This document shows positions 24,967 to 33,781 of a stretch of DNA of 64,000 nt, piece by piece. The DNA comes from Afifella pfennigii DSM 17143 (GTDB lineage: Bacteria > Pseudomonadota > Alphaproteobacteria > Rhizobiales > Afifellaceae), in assembly GCF_000688515.1 (NCBI RefSeq), contig NZ_JHZK01000004.1, positions 160,488 to 224,487 of the forward strand, in the 5' to 3' direction. The position numbers were made by a program, and so were the translations under genes. Below the pieces are notes generated by a model. The model saw only the letters and a list, made by a program, of their open reading frames with translations. It did no database searches and had not been told where the DNA came from. Every line of letters begins with the position of its first letter. Position 1 is the first letter of the stretch.

Positions 24967-26082
24967 ATGGGGCTCATCGCGCGCGCGACCGCGGTCCTCG
25001 CCATCCTCGTGGCGGCCGGCCTCGCCATCTTCTGGCTGCTGCCATCTCCGCCGCCCGAGGAGGCCTCCGAGGCCCCCGCGGCGGCGAGCGCGCCGGAGGT
25101 CAACGCTCCCGCCTCGCAAACCTCCGTGACACCGCCCGCCGCGCCGGCGGAGACGTCGCCGGCGGCAGAGGACGCGAGCGAGGCGGAGGCGGCACCGAGG
25201 AAGGACGAAACGTCGGGGGAAGGAACGGCGCCGGCCGAGGATGCGGCGCCGGGCGAGGATGCGGCGCCGGGCGAGGTTGCGGCGCCGGGCGCAGACATGG
25301 CGCCCTCGCAAGACGCGCCGCCGGCGCCCGCCGGCGAGGTGACCGTCGCCCCGGCCTTGCGCGACGTGACGCCACCGGGCTTCACGCGCGGGCCGGAAGT
25401 GACCGGCCCGCTCATCCGGGTGGAACCGCCGGCGCCGCCGGTACCGGAGGAGCCTCCGCCGCCGGCCGAGGCCCGCAGCGAAAGGCTCCTGCGGCCCCTC
25501 GTCGTCTCCGCCGGCAGGCTGAAGGCCGGCGAGAGGCAGGTGCGGCTTGCCGGCATCGAGGCGCCCGGGGTGGAGGAAAGCTGCGGCGCGGAGCCCTGGC
25601 CCTGCGGAATGATGGCGCGCGCGGCGCTGAGACGCCTCATCCGCGGCCGGGCCGTCGATTGTACCATTCCCGCCGGCGAAGCCGACTTGCCGGAGACGAG
25701 CCAATGCCGGCTCGGCGAGACGGATCTGGCGCAATGGCTGGTGCGCCAGGGCTGGGCGCGGGCCGCCGTGCCGCGCTACGGCGAGGCGGAAGAAGAGGCG
25801 CGCAAGGCCGAACGCGGCATCTGGAGCCCAAAGCGGCCCGGCGCCGCCACGCCGCTGCCGCCGGCGCCCGCGCCGCCGGAGCCGATCCTGCCGCCGCTCA
25901 GCCTTGAGGAGCCGGCCGGCGCGCCGGAGCTTTCAGGGCCGCCCGGCGCGCCGGAGCTTTCAGGGCCGCCCGGCGCGCCCGCCGCGCCCGTGCCGCCGGG
26001 GCCGAGCCCTACGCCGAGCCTCACGCCGGACCCTACGCCGGGCCTCACCCCCGGCCTCACGCCGGGTCTCACGCCGCAATAA
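24967..26082 (+). CDS. Membrane-anchored thermonuclease-like (SNase fold) protein with repeat-rich linkers
   Basis: A 371-residue protein. An N-terminal hydrophobic anchor or signal (about 8-28) leads to a 140-residue Ala/Pro/Glu-rich region with three 18-bp tandem units (25237-25290, EDAAPG). The staphylococcal-nuclease-like domain spans about residues 175-285 (AGERQVRLAGIEAPG, AEPWPCGMMARAALRRLI, LVRQGWARA, ERGIW). The Arg/Glu catalytic set of active nucleases is not clearly complete: VRLAGIEAP fits, but the loop with the conserved Glu-Arg is altered. The C-terminus has two perfect 27-bp repeats (25918-25971) and TPGL units. It would act outside the cytoplasm. It may be catalytically weak or inactive. 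Confidence 0.75.
   Translation: MGLIARATAVLAILVAAGLAIFWLLPSPPPEEASEAPAAASAPEVNAPASQTSVTPPAAPAETSPAAEDASEAEAAPRKDETSGEGTAPAEDAAPGEDAAPGEVAAPGADMAPSQDAPPAPAGEVTVAPALRDVTPPGFTRGPEVTGPLIRVEPPAPPVPEEPPPPAEARSERLLRPLVVSAGRLKAGERQVRLAGIEAPGVEESCGAEPWPCGMMARAALRRLIRGRAVDCTIPAGEADLPETSQCRLGETDLAQWLVRQGWARAAVPRYGEAEEEARKAERGIWSPKRPGAATPLPPAPAPPEPILPPLSLEEPAGAPELSGPPGAPELSGPPGAPAAPVPPGPSPTPSLTPDPTPGLTPGLTPGLTPQ
25237..25290 (+). repeat. Three 18-bp tandem units in the thermonuclease-like gene
   Basis: Three in-frame units of GAGGATGCGGCGCCGGGC type (25237-25254, 25255-25272, 25273-25290; the last has GTT for GAT), encoding EDAAPG. A slippage-prone low-complexity linker. Confidence 0.8.
25918..25971 (+). 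repeat. Two perfect 27-bp tandem repeats in the thermonuclease-like gene
   Basis: Positions 25918-25944 and 25945-25971 are identical and encode GAPELSGPP twice; a third partial copy begins at 25972. Exact DNA identity points to recent duplication. Confidence 0.85.
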
Positions 26083-26103
26083 AGGCGGCGTCCGGCGGCA
26101 GGC

Positions 26104-26829
26104 CTATGTTGCCTTTTGCGCCAGGACGTCGCCCGCCGGCTCTGTCTTATCGGCGTAGCGGCAGATATCGGCGATGGCGCATTCGGGGCATTTGGGCCGG
26201 CGCGCCACGCAGACATAGCGCCCGTGCAGGATCAGCCAGTGATGCGCATGCAGCGCGAATTCGTCCGGCACGACGGCCTCCAGCGCCTCTTCCACGGCGC
26301 GCGGATCCTTGCCGGGGGCAAGGCCGGTGCGGTTGGCGATGCGGAAGATATGCGTATCGACGGCAATCGTCTTATGGCCGAAGGCGACATTGAGGACGAC
26401 ATTGGCGGTCTTGCGCCCGACGCCCGGCAGCGCCTCCAGCTCGGCCCGGCTTTGCGGCACCTTGCCGCCATGCTCGGCGAGAAGCTTCTCAGACAGCGCC
26501 ACGACGTTCTTCGCCTTGTTGCGAAACAGTCCGATCGTCTTGATGCGCTCGCGCACGCCCGCCTCGCCCAGCGCCACCATCCTTTCGGGCGTCGGCGCGT
26601 CCTTGAAGAGCACCCGCGTCGCCTTGTTGACGCCGGCATCGGTCGCCTGTGCCGACAGCACGACGGCGACGAGGAGCGTATAGGGGTCGGCATATTCCAG
26701 CTCGCTTTCCGGCGCCGGCCGCTCGGCCCGCAGCCGCGCAAAAAGGGTCGTTATCTCCTCCCCCGACAGGAGCGAGGGCCGTGCCACCCTCCTCCGCTTC
26801 GCCGGCTTCTTTGTCGTGCCTTTTGCCAT
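26104..26829 (-). CDS. nth: Endonuclease III
   Basis: A 241-residue base-excision repair glycosylase/AP lyase for oxidised pyrimidines. The helix-hairpin-helix LPGVGRKTANVVL holds the catalytic Lys, and the conserved Asp follows in VDTHIFRIANR. The C-terminal [4Fe-4S] ligands are C-x6-C-x2-C-x5-C (CVARRPKCPECAIADIC). The first ~25 residues are a basic extension (KKPAKRRRVARP) longer than in E. coli Nth. It converges with the thermonuclease-like gene (21 bp apart) and diverges from DUF2244, with only 22 bp between start codons, so the two promoters must lie inside or at the edge of the genes. Confidence 0.95.
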   Translation of the reverse strand: MAKGTTKKPAKRRRVARPSLLSGEEITTLFARLRAERPAPESELEYADPYTLLVAVVLSAQATDAGVNKATRVLFKDAPTPERMVALGEAGVRERIKTIGLFRNKAKNVVALSEKLLAEHGGKVPQSRAELEALPGVGRKTANVVLNVAFGHKTIAVDTHIFRIANRTGLAPGKDPRAVEEALEAVVPDEFALHAHHWLILHGRYVCVARRPKCPECAIADICRYADKTEPAGDVLAQKAT

Positions 26830-26837
26830 CGCTTTCC

Positions 26838-26843
26838 TATAAT
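26838..26843 (+). promoter_or_regulatory. Consensus -10 element (TATAAT) directly before the DUF2244 start
   Basis: TATAAT at 26838-26843, nine bases before ATG 26852, in a 22-bp divergent gap. Transcription would start at about 26850-26852. There is no purine-rich ribosome-binding site. This is the layout of a leaderless mRNA. No good -35 is present at 16-18 bp. Confidence 0.5.
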
Positions 26844-26851
26844 CACTTTAA

Positions 26852-27373
26852 ATGAGCGAGAGCCATCTGCCCCCTGTCACGGCGGCGGAGCCGACCATCT
26901 TCTCCGCCACGCTCACCCCGCACCGCTCGCTGGGGACGGGCGGCTACTCCGTGCTGATGAGCGTTTTCGGCGCCATCTGCCTTTTCTCCGCCTTCCTCTT
27001 CTGGCGTCTCGGGGCCTGGCCGATCGCCGGCATCTTCGGTCTGGACTTCGTCATCGTCTGGTTCGCCTTCCGCCTTAGCTACCGTTCCGCCCGCGCCTTC
27101 GAGAAGGTGGCGGTGAGCCGGAGCGTCCTCCTTATCCGCAAGGTGGCCGCCAATGGCCGCGACCTGGAGCTGCGGCTTAATCCCTATTGGACGCGGCTGG
27201 AAGTGCTCCGCGAGGAGGATGAGGGCGTCGTCGGCCTGAAGGCCGTCAGCCGCGAGACGGAGGTGCCGATCGGCGACTTCCTCAATCCGGAGGACCGGGC
27301 GAGCTTTGCGCGCGCGCTCGCCGCCGCGCTCGCCGAAGCGCGCCGCCCGCCGGTGCTTGCGGCCGCGGGCTGA
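26852..27373 (+). CDS. DUF2244 domain-containing membrane protein
   Basis: A 173-residue protein with two adjacent transmembrane helices (about 33-75: VLMSVFGAICLFSAFLFWRL and the following AGIFGLDFVIVWFAF), then a cytoplasmic beta-rich domain with LNPYWTRLEV, the feature that marks DUF2244. Members are widespread in alphaproteobacteria, often near nth, and have no known function. The gene appears to be transcribed without a 5' leader (see the -10 element). It precedes the Ada-type gene on the same strand. Confidence 0.85.
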   Translation: MSESHLPPVTAAEPTIFSATLTPHRSLGTGGYSVLMSVFGAICLFSAFLFWRLGAWPIAGIFGLDFVIVWFAFRLSYRSARAFEKVAVSRSVLLIRKVAANGRDLELRLNPYWTRLEVLREEDEGVVGLKAVSRETEVPIGDFLNPEDRASFARALAAALAEARRPPVLAAAG

Positions 27374-27451
27374 GACGGCAAGAATCGGGTGGCTGGCGGC
27401 CGGCGGCCACGCCATATTGTGGCAGGTTTCAAGCAGCCACGATACGATGCC

Positions 27452-28333
27452 ATGACCATGCAGAGCCCGCGCCCGACGCTCGCAGGGGACGATTACCGCA
27501 CCGTCTCCTGCGTTATCGCCTACCTCACCGAGAACTATCGCGACCAGCCGGAGCTGGACGAGCTGGCGCGCCATGTCGGCATGACGCCGACGCGCCTGCA
27601 GAAACTCTTCACCCGCTGGTGCGGCCTGTCGCCGAAGGGCTTCCTGCAGGCGGTCACGCTCGACCATGCGCGCCGCCTGCTTGAGGATTCCGCCTCCGTG
27701 CTCGACACCACCTACGAGGTCGGTCTTTCCGGGCCGGGACGCCTGCACGACCTGTTCGTCAGCCACCATGCGATGACGCCAGGCGCCTATAAAGGGCGCG
27801 GCGCGGGCATGGAGATGGTCTGGGGGTTCCATCCCTCGCCCTTCGGCAAGGCGCTATTGATGGCCACCGAATACGGGCTGACCGGCCTCGCCTTCGCCGA
27901 GGATGGCCCCGGATCGGGCAACGAGGAGAAGGTGCTGGCGGAAATGCAGGCCCGCTACCCGAAGGCGCGATACCGCCACGCGCCACAGGCGACGGCGCCC
28001 CTGGCGCGCCGCGTCTTCGACACCTCCGCCTGGCGCGAGGAGGAGCCGCTGCGCGTCGTCTTCATCGGCTCCGACTTCGAGGTGCGCGTGTGGGAGAGTC
28101 TCCTCCAGATCCCTTTCGCCAGCGCCACCACCTATTCCGACATCGCCAAGAAGATCGAGCGGCCGAAGGCGGCGCGCGCCGTCGGTGCCGCGGTCGGCCG
28201 CAACCCCATCTCCTTCGTCGTGCCCTGCCACCGCGTGCTCGGCCGCAGCGGGGCGCTGACGGGCTATCACTGGGGCTTGACGCGCAAGCGCGCCATGCTC
28301 GGCTGGGAGACCGGAATGGCGGCCGCCGGCTGA
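27452..28333 (+). CDS. Ada-type regulator/methyltransferase lacking the N-terminal phosphotriester domain
   Basis: A 293-residue fusion of an AraC-type helix-turn-helix (about 15-105: LARHVGMTPTRLQKLFTRWCGLSPKGFLQ) and an O6-methylguanine-DNA methyltransferase (about 120-285) with the acceptor cysteine, Cys259, in VPCHRV, preceded by the RAVGAAVGRNP segment that contacts DNA. The AdaA domain with its four zinc cysteines is missing, so it cannot sense methylphosphotriesters as E. coli Ada does; it may be activated by self-methylation at Cys259. I chose ATG 27452; ATG 27458 is also possible. It lies close to nth in a repair-rich stretch. Confidence 0.88.
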   Translation: MTMQSPRPTLAGDDYRTVSCVIAYLTENYRDQPELDELARHVGMTPTRLQKLFTRWCGLSPKGFLQAVTLDHARRLLEDSASVLDTTYEVGLSGPGRLHDLFVSHHAMTPGAYKGRGAGMEMVWGFHPSPFGKALLMATEYGLTGLAFAEDGPGSGNEEKVLAEMQARYPKARYRHAPQATAPLARRVFDTSAWREEEPLRVVFIGSDFEVRVWESLLQIPFASATTYSDIAKKIERPKAARAVGAAVGRNPISFVVPCHRVLGRSGALTGYHWGLTRKRAMLGWETGMAAAG

Positions 28334-28491
28334 GAAGAAGGCCCGTCCGGCGGGGCCGCGCCCACCCCAGAGCCCGCGCGCAAGCCCTTCCGGCGACCCT
28401 TGACGGCACGCGCGGCGAGGTCCATCTCCTAGCGGAGATTTGCAAAAGTGCCGCGGCGCGATGCCCGGCGCGCGGTGCCCGAGAGGCCGAC

Positions 28492-29073
28492 ATGTTCATC
28501 CAGACCGAAGAGACCCCGAACCCGGCAACGTTGAAGTTCCTGCCCGGCAAGCCCGTCCTGCCCGGGGATACGCGCGATTTCCGCTCCGCCGACGAGGCCG
28601 CCGCCTCGCCGCTTGCGGCGCGCATCTTCGACGTCGACGGGGTCTCAGGCGTCTTTCTCGGCCACGATTTCATCACCGTGACAAAATCGGCCGCCGGCGG
28701 CGAGGCGCTCGACTGGCCACATATCAAACCAGCCGTCCTCGGCGCCATCATGGAGCATTACATGTCCGGCGCCCCGGTCGTCGCCGATATGGGGGCCGAT
28801 GGCGGCGAGAGGCGCGAGGAAGGCGAGTTCTTCGACGCCTCCGATTCAGAAACCGTCGCCATGATCAAGGAGCTCATCGACACGCGCGTGCGCCCGGCCG
28901 TCGCCAATGACGGCGGCGACATCACCTTCCAGGGCTTCAAGGACGGCGTCGTGTTCCTCAATATGCGCGGCGCCTGCGCCGGCTGCCCCTCCTCCACGGC
29001 GACGCTGAAGCACGGTATCGAGAACCTTCTGCGCCATTTCGTGCCGGACGTCACCGAGGTGCGTCCGGTCTGA
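28492..29073 (+). CDS. NifU family Fe-S cluster carrier (Nfu type)
   Basis: A 193-residue Nfu protein: N-terminal Nfu_N domain beginning MFIQTEETPNPATLKFLPG, and C-terminal NifU domain with the cluster-binding pair Cys162 and Cys165 in ACAGCPSS. Nfu proteins receive [4Fe-4S] clusters from the assembly machinery and deliver them to apoenzymes; MiaB, encoded 2.3 kb downstream, is one such client type. ATG 28492 gives the standard family N-terminus; the open frame upstream is not family sequence. The order nfu-tsaB-rimI is conserved in Hyphomicrobiales. Confidence 0.93.
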   Translation: MFIQTEETPNPATLKFLPGKPVLPGDTRDFRSADEAAASPLAARIFDVDGVSGVFLGHDFITVTKSAAGGEALDWPHIKPAVLGAIMEHYMSGAPVVADMGADGGERREEGEFFDASDSETVAMIKELIDTRVRPAVANDGGDITFQGFKDGVVFLNMRGACAGCPSSTATLKHGIENLLRHFVPDVTEVRPV

Positions 29074-29144
29074 CGGCCGGCAGCGTTCGCGAAGGCGCTC
29101 AACGCAACTCGACAGCCATGCCGCCCCCCGATAGATCGGGGGTG

Positions 29145-29840
29145 ATGATCTGCCTTGCCCTCGATACGTCCGGCGAGCTCTGCGCCGTCGCCCTGGCCGC
29201 CTCCGATAAAGGAGGTGCGCGCCTCCTCGCCCGCGCCGAGGAGGCTATCGGCCGCGGCCATGCCGAGAGGCTGTTTCCCCTGATCGATCAGGCGCTTCAG
29301 GAAGCCGCCCTCGGCTATGGCGATGTCGAGCTCGTGGCGACGACGACCGGCCCCGGCTCCTTCACCGGGGTGAGGATCGGCGTGGCAGCGGCGCGCGGCC
29401 TGGCGCTCGCTCTGGCCATCCCCGCACGCGGCATCGACGTTCTGGAGGCGATGATCGAGGCGGCGCGCGGCACGGTGACCGGCGGCGTCATCGCCGCGCT
29501 CCTTCCCGCCGGGCGCGGCAATCTCTATCTGAGGGCGGAGGCGGCGGCCGGCGGCGTGCTCCTCGCCTCCAGGCGCCTCGCCGAAGCGGACGCGCCAAGC
29601 CTTCTCTCACCGCATGCGGGCAACGGCCTCCTCCTCACCGGCGCGGCGGCCGCCAGCGTCGCCGAGGCGCTGCGAGAAGCCGGCGTAAGCGCGTCATGTC
29701 TCGGCAAGCAGGGCGGTGCCGATATCGGCGTCGTCGCCACCATGGCCCTTTCAGGACGCGGCGAGAGCCCGCCCGCGCCTGTCTATCTGCGCCCGCCGGA
29801 CGCCAAGCCGCAGACAGGCAAGGCGGTGGCACGGCAATGA
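29145..29840 (+). CDS. tsaB: tRNA threonylcarbamoyladenosine biosynthesis protein TsaB
   Basis: A 231-residue ASKHA-fold protein, the non-catalytic partner that binds TsaD for making t6A37 in ANN-decoding tRNAs. Start region ICLALDTSGELCAVAL is the first phosphate-type motif; GPGSFTGVRIGVAAARGLALA around residues 68-88 is the conserved TsaB/TsaD helix segment. I use ATG 29145; GTG 29142 and ATG 29118 are in frame, but the family N-terminus begins at the later start. It overlaps rimI by four bases (ATGA, 29837-29840), a common operon in this order. Confidence 0.93.
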   Translation: MICLALDTSGELCAVALAASDKGGARLLARAEEAIGRGHAERLFPLIDQALQEAALGYGDVELVATTTGPGSFTGVRIGVAAARGLALALAIPARGIDVLEAMIEAARGTVTGGVIAALLPAGRGNLYLRAEAAAGGVLLASRRLAEADAPSLLSPHAGNGLLLTGAAAASVAEALREAGVSASCLGKQGGADIGVVATMALSGRGESPPAPVYLRPPDAKPQTGKAVARQ

Positions 29841-30325
29841 AGCGCGGCCTCCTTAGACCCCGGATCACGCTGCGCGAGGCGAGCGCGGCGGACGCGCCGA
29901 TGCTGGCCGCCATTCATCGCGGCACCTTCCGCCATGCCTGGACCGACGGCGATTTCGTCTCCTTCCTGTCGCAGAAGGGCGTCTCGGCGCTGATCGCCTT
30001 CCATACCAGCCGCTTCGGCACGACGGGGCCCGCCGGCTTCGTGCTCTTTCGCCAGGCGGCGGACGATTCGGAGATCATCACCATTGCCGTGCGCGCCGCC
30101 TATCGCCGCCGCGGCGTCGCCCGCCGGCTGATGGAGGAGGCGATGCGTCGCCTCTATCACGAGCGCGCCGCGGCGCTGCATCTGGAGGTGGAGGCGGGCA
30201 ATGAGCCGGCCGTGTCGCTCTACCGCCGCCTCGGCTTCGACGAGGTCGGCCAGCGCCCGGCCTATTACGCCAGCGACGATGAGGCCCGCCTGCCCGCGCT
30301 TGTCATGCGCCGGCAACTCCTCTAG
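29837..30325 (+). CDS. rimI: Ribosomal-protein-alanine N-acetyltransferase-like protein
   Basis: A 162-residue GNAT enzyme. The acetyl-CoA loop is seen as VRAAYRRRGVARRLMEEAM (about 78-96), and the RimI-type C-terminal part as LEVEAGNEPAVSLYRRLGFDEVGQRPAYY. RimI acetylates the N-terminal alanine of ribosomal protein S18; broader N-alpha-acetylation is known for some homologues. The start ATG 29837 overlaps the tsaB stop. The sequence before it is tsaB in another frame and not part of the protein. Confidence 0.9.
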   Translation: MKRGLLRPRITLREASAADAPMLAAIHRGTFRHAWTDGDFVSFLSQKGVSALIAFHTSRFGTTGPAGFVLFRQAADDSEIITIAVRAAYRRRGVARRLMEEAMRRLYHERAAALHLEVEAGNEPAVSLYRRLGFDEVGQRPAYYASDDEARLPALVMRRQLL

Positions 30326-30354
30326 CGAACCGGCCGGAGGGCGGGATTGAGGCC

Positions 30355-30438
30355 ATGTTACAGCTGAGCGCAGAGGAAAAAGCGGCTCTTGACGCGCTTG
30401 CCGGCGGCGCGCCGGGACCTTTCGGCGGGAGCGCCTAG
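30355..30438 (+). CDS. Possible 27-aa peptide between rimI and plsC
   Basis: ATG 30355 to TAG 30436-30438 encodes 27 residues, MLQLSAEEKAALDALAGGAP followed by GPFGGSA. Upstream is GGAGGGCGGGATTGAGG (GGAGG about 14 nt from the ATG, a weaker GAGG at 6). It ends 5 bp before the plsC start. In many Hyphomicrobiales the gap between rimI and plsC holds a Fur-family gene, which is absent here. It may be a coupling peptide or chance. Confidence 0.3.
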   Translation: MLQLSAEEKAALDALAGGAPGPFGGSA

Positions 30439-30443
30439 CGCCG

Positions 30444-31268
30444 ATGTTCGCCTATCTGCGGTTCTTCACCGCCGCCACGCTCTTCTTCCTCTCGCTCATC
30501 GTCGCCGTCCCGGCGCAGGCCGTCAGTGTCAGGATGGGCTGGAGCGCGCAGAAGACGATCCCGCTCTACTGGCACCGCTTCGTCTTGCGCCTCCTCGATG
30601 TGCGGCTCTTCGTGCATGGCGAAATGGCCAGGGAGCGCCCGCTGCTGCTCCTTTCCAACCATATTTCCTGGCTCGATATCTCCGTCCTCGGCGCCATCGC
30701 GCCGCTCTCCTTCATCGCCAAGAGGGAAGTCGCCGACTGGCCGCTCTTCGGCCTCTTCGCCAGGCTGCAACGCTCCGTCTTCATCGACCGGGAAAAGCGC
30801 CGCGCCACCGGCAAGGCCAATGAGGAGATCGCCGCCCGGCTCGCCGCGGGCGACGTGATGGTGCTGTTTCCGGAAGGCACCTCGTCGGACGGCAATATCG
30901 TCCTGCCCTTCCGCTCCGCCATCCTCGGCGCCGCCCAGAACGGCGCCCTCGGGGATAGGCCGGCGGTGCTGCAGCCGGTCGCCATCGCCTATACCAGGAT
31001 GCTCGGCATGCCGCTCGGGCGCCAGCACCGACGCTGGGTCGCCTGGTTCGGCGACATGGACCTCGTCCCCCATCTTTCCAAGCTGATGTCGCGCGGCGGC
31101 ATCGACGTGCATGTCGCCTTCCTGCCGCCGGTCCAGATCCTTCCCGGGCACGACCGCAAGAAGGCCGCGGCGGCGGCCGGCGCGGCGGTGCGCAAGGCCG
31201 TCGCCGAGCTCAATTGCGGCCGCGATCCCGATACCGTGCTCGCCGACGTCGGCACGCCGCAGGCCTAG
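30444..31268 (+). CDS. plsC: 1-acyl-sn-glycerol-3-phosphate acyltransferase
   Basis: A 274-residue acyltransferase of phosphatidic acid synthesis, anchored by an N-terminal hydrophobic segment (about 7-28). The catalytic NHxxxxD motif is NHISWLD (72-78), followed by substrate-binding FIDREKR near 113-119 and FPEGTSSDG (142-150). In Rhizobiales such genes can also encode acyltransferases of ornithine-lipid synthesis (OlsA), and sequence alone does not separate the two. It is cotranscribed with or close to miaB (117 bp gap). Confidence 0.88.
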   Translation: MFAYLRFFTAATLFFLSLIVAVPAQAVSVRMGWSAQKTIPLYWHRFVLRLLDVRLFVHGEMARERPLLLLSNHISWLDISVLGAIAPLSFIAKREVADWPLFGLFARLQRSVFIDREKRRATGKANEEIAARLAAGDVMVLFPEGTSSDGNIVLPFRSAILGAAQNGALGDRPAVLQPVAIAYTRMLGMPLGRQHRRWVAWFGDMDLVPHLSKLMSRGGIDVHVAFLPPVQILPGHDRKKAAAAAGAAVRKAVAELNCGRDPDTVLADVGTPQA

Positions 31269-31384
31269 AGCCGCTGGCCATCGTCGCCGGCGCGAGGGCC
31301 GACTTAAGAGGGTCTAGCGACAGACGCGTCTTTCCGCTACAGCTAGCCGATGACGCGCCAGGCGAGGAGCACGCGCCGTTCTCG

Positions 31385-32743
31385 ATGAATACGGCGAGAC
31401 GCAAAGTCTTCATCAAGACCTATGGCTGCCAGATGAACGTCTACGACTCGGCTCGTATGGCGGACGTGCTGGCGCGCGAGGGCTATGAGCCGGTGGAAGG
31501 CCCCGACGGCGCCGACCTCATCGTTCTCAACACCTGCAATATCCGCGAAAAGGCGGCCGAAAAGGTCTATTCGGAGGTCGGGCGCATCCGCCATCTGAAG
31601 GAGGCGGCAAGGCGCGAGGGGCGCCGGGTGGAGATCGCGGTTGCCGGATGCGTCGCCCAGGCGGAGGGCGAGGAGATCATCCGCCGCGCCCCGGCCGTCG
31701 ACGTCGTCGTCGGCCCGCAGAGCTACCACCGCCTCGGGGAGACGCTCGCCCGCGCCCGCCAGGGCGGCGCAGCGGTGGAGACCGAATTCGACGAGACAAA
31801 GTTCGAGCGCCTGCCCGCCCCGCCGAAAAGCGCGGCGCCGAGCGCCTTCCTGACCGTGCAGGAAGGTTGCGACAAATTCTGCACCTTCTGCGTCGTGCCC
31901 TATACGCGCGGCGGCGAGTTCTCCCGGCCGGCGGCGAAGATCGTCGCGGAGGCCAAGCGGCTGCTCAGCTCCGGCGTGCGCGAAATCATGCTGCTCGGCC
32001 AGAACGTCAACGCCTATCACGGCAAGGGCCCCGACGGGCGCGACTGGTCGCTCGCCCGCCTCATCCTGGAGCTCGCCGAACTGCCGGAGCTCGCCCGCAT
32101 CCGCTACACCACCTCGCATCCGCGCGACATGTCGGACGACCTCATCGCCGCGCATGGCGCTTGCGAGAAGTTGATGCCCTATCTGCACCTTCCCGTGCAG
32201 TCGGGCTCCGACCGCATCCTCGCCGCCATGAACCGCCGCCACGGACGCGAGGCGTATTTCAGCATCATCGACAGGCTGCGCCAGGCGCGGCCCGACCTCG
32301 CCCTTTCCGGCGATTTCATCGTCGGCTTTCCGGGCGAGGAGGAAGAGGATTTCGCCGCCACCTTGGATCTCGTGGAGCGCGTCGGCTACGCCTCGGCCTA
32401 TTCCTTCAAGTATTCGCCGCGCCCTGGCACGCCCGCCGCCTCGCGCGAGCAGGTGGCAGAGAGCGTCAAGGCGGAGCGGCTCGCCCGCCTGCAGGCGCTC
32501 ATCGGCGAGCAGCAGAAGCGCTTCAACGCCGCCACCGTCGGCCTCACCATGGATGTGCTTCTGGAGCGCCCCGGCAGACGGGCCGGCCAGCTCGTCGGCC
32601 GCTCGCCCTTCCTGCAGGCGGTCAATGTCGACGCGCCCGGCCGTCAGATCGGCGAGATCGTTCCCGTCGTCGTTGAAGGCCTCGGCAGCAACAGCCTTTT
32701 TGCCCGTCTTGCCGGCGCGGCAGGCGAGAGGCTCACCGCCTGA
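31385..32743 (+). CDS. miaB: tRNA-2-methylthio-N6-dimethylallyladenosine synthase
   Basis: A 452-residue radical SAM methylthiotransferase that adds the 2-methylthio group to i6A37 of tRNA. The N-terminal MTTase cluster is held by Cys15, Cys51 and Cys89 ([23 protein letters not shown]); the radical SAM CxxxCxxC is Cys162, Cys166 and Cys169 in [22 protein letters not shown] domain closes the protein (about 385-448). The start ATG 31385 gives the family N-terminus. The stop overlaps the PhoH start by one base. Confidence 0.96.
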   Translation: MNTARRKVFIKTYGCQMNVYDSARMADVLAREGYEPVEGPDGADLIVLNTCNIREKAAEKVYSEVGRIRHLKEAARREGRRVEIAVAGCVAQAEGEEIIRRAPAVDVVVGPQSYHRLGETLARARQGGAAVETEFDETKFERLPAPPKSAAPSAFLTVQEGCDKFCTFCVVPYTRGGEFSRPAAKIVAEAKRLLSSGVREIMLLGQNVNAYHGKGPDGRDWSLARLILELAELPELARIRYTTSHPRDMSDDLIAAHGACEKLMPYLHLPVQSGSDRILAAMNRRHGREAYFSIIDRLRQARPDLALSGDFIVGFPGEEEEDFAATLDLVERVGYASAYSFKYSPRPGTPAASREQVAESVKAERLARLQALIGEQQKRFNAATVGLTMDVLLERPGRRAGQLVGRSPFLQAVNVDAPGRQIGEIVPVVVEGLGSNSLFARLAGAAGERLTA

Positions 32744-33774
32744 TGGCGCTCGCCGGCGCGCGCTCCAGGAAGGACCGTTCCGGCGGAACCGAGGAGATGG
32801 AGCTTGTCTTCGACGACAACCGCCTGGCGAGCGAACTGTTCGGCGAATACGACCAGAACCTTGCCTTGATCGAGCGCCGGCTCGGCGTCGAGGCCGTGGC
32901 GCGCGGCAATGTCGTCATCCTGCGCGGCGGGCCGGACGCCCTGCGCCAGGCCCGGGGCATCCTCAATTCGCTCTATCAGCGCGCCATGGAGGGCCATCAT
33001 ATCCATCAGGGCGACGTGGAGGGCGCCATCCGCATGGCCGACAGCCCCGGCGCGCAATTCTCGCTGCCGAGCTTTGAGGCCGGCGCGCGCATGCAGCTCG
33101 CCCAGATCGGCACCAGAAAGCGCTCCGTCACGGCAAGGACGCCGCGCCAGGACGCCTATATCCGCGCCATGGATCGCTGCGAGCTGATCTTCGGCATCGG
33201 CCCGGCCGGCACCGGCAAGACCTATCTGGCCGTCGCCTTCGCCGCCGCGCTTCTGGAGCGCGGCGATATCGAGCGCGTCATCCTCTCGCGCCCGGCCGTG
33301 GAGGCGGGCGAGCGGCTCGGCTTCCTGCCCGGCGACATGCGCGAGAAGGTCGATCCCTATCTCAGACCCCTCTACGACGCGCTCTACGACATGATGGCCG
33401 CCGACAAGGTGGAGCGGCTTCTGGCCTCCGGCACGATCGAGATCGCGCCGCTCGCCTTCATGCGCGGACGCACCCTCGCCCATGCGGCGGTGATCCTCGA
33501 CGAGGCGCAGAACGCCACGGCCATGCAGATGAAGATGTTCCTCACCCGCCTCGGCGAGGGCTCCAAGATGGTCGTCACCGGCGATCCTTCCCAGATCGAC
33601 CTCAAGGAGGGCGAGATGTCCGGCCTCATCGAGGCGACGCGCATCCTCGGCGATGTGGAGGGCGTGGAGGTGGTGCGCTTCCAGGCGGAAGACGTGGTGC
33701 GCCATCCGCTGGTGCAACGCATCGTCGACGCCTATGAGAGCGACGGGCGCTCCGCCGCCAAGGCGGAGCTTTGA
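32743..33774 (+). CDS. PhoH family ATPase (PhoL type)
   Basis: A 343-residue P-loop ATPase. An N-terminal KH-like RNA-binding part (about 20-100) precedes the PhoH domain, whose Walker A GPAGTGKTY lies near residue 152 and whose Walker B is VILDEAQNAT. The invariant PhoH segment SRPAVEAGERLGFLPGD is present. PhoH/YbeZ proteins associate with the rRNA endonuclease YbeY, whose gene follows 7 bp downstream, so a role in rRNA processing or RNA quality control is likely. Confidence 0.93.
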   Translation: MALAGARSRKDRSGGTEEMELVFDDNRLASELFGEYDQNLALIERRLGVEAVARGNVVILRGGPDALRQARGILNSLYQRAMEGHHIHQGDVEGAIRMADSPGAQFSLPSFEAGARMQLAQIGTRKRSVTARTPRQDAYIRAMDRCELIFGIGPAGTGKTYLAVAFAAALLERGDIERVILSRPAVEAGERLGFLPGDMREKVDPYLRPLYDALYDMMAADKVERLLASGTIEIAPLAFMRGRTLAHAAVILDEAQNATAMQMKMFLTRLGEGSKMVVTGDPSQIDLKEGEMSGLIEATRILGDVEGVEVVRFQAEDVVRHPLVQRIVDAYESDGRSAAKAEL

Positions 33775-33781
33775 AGCGAGC

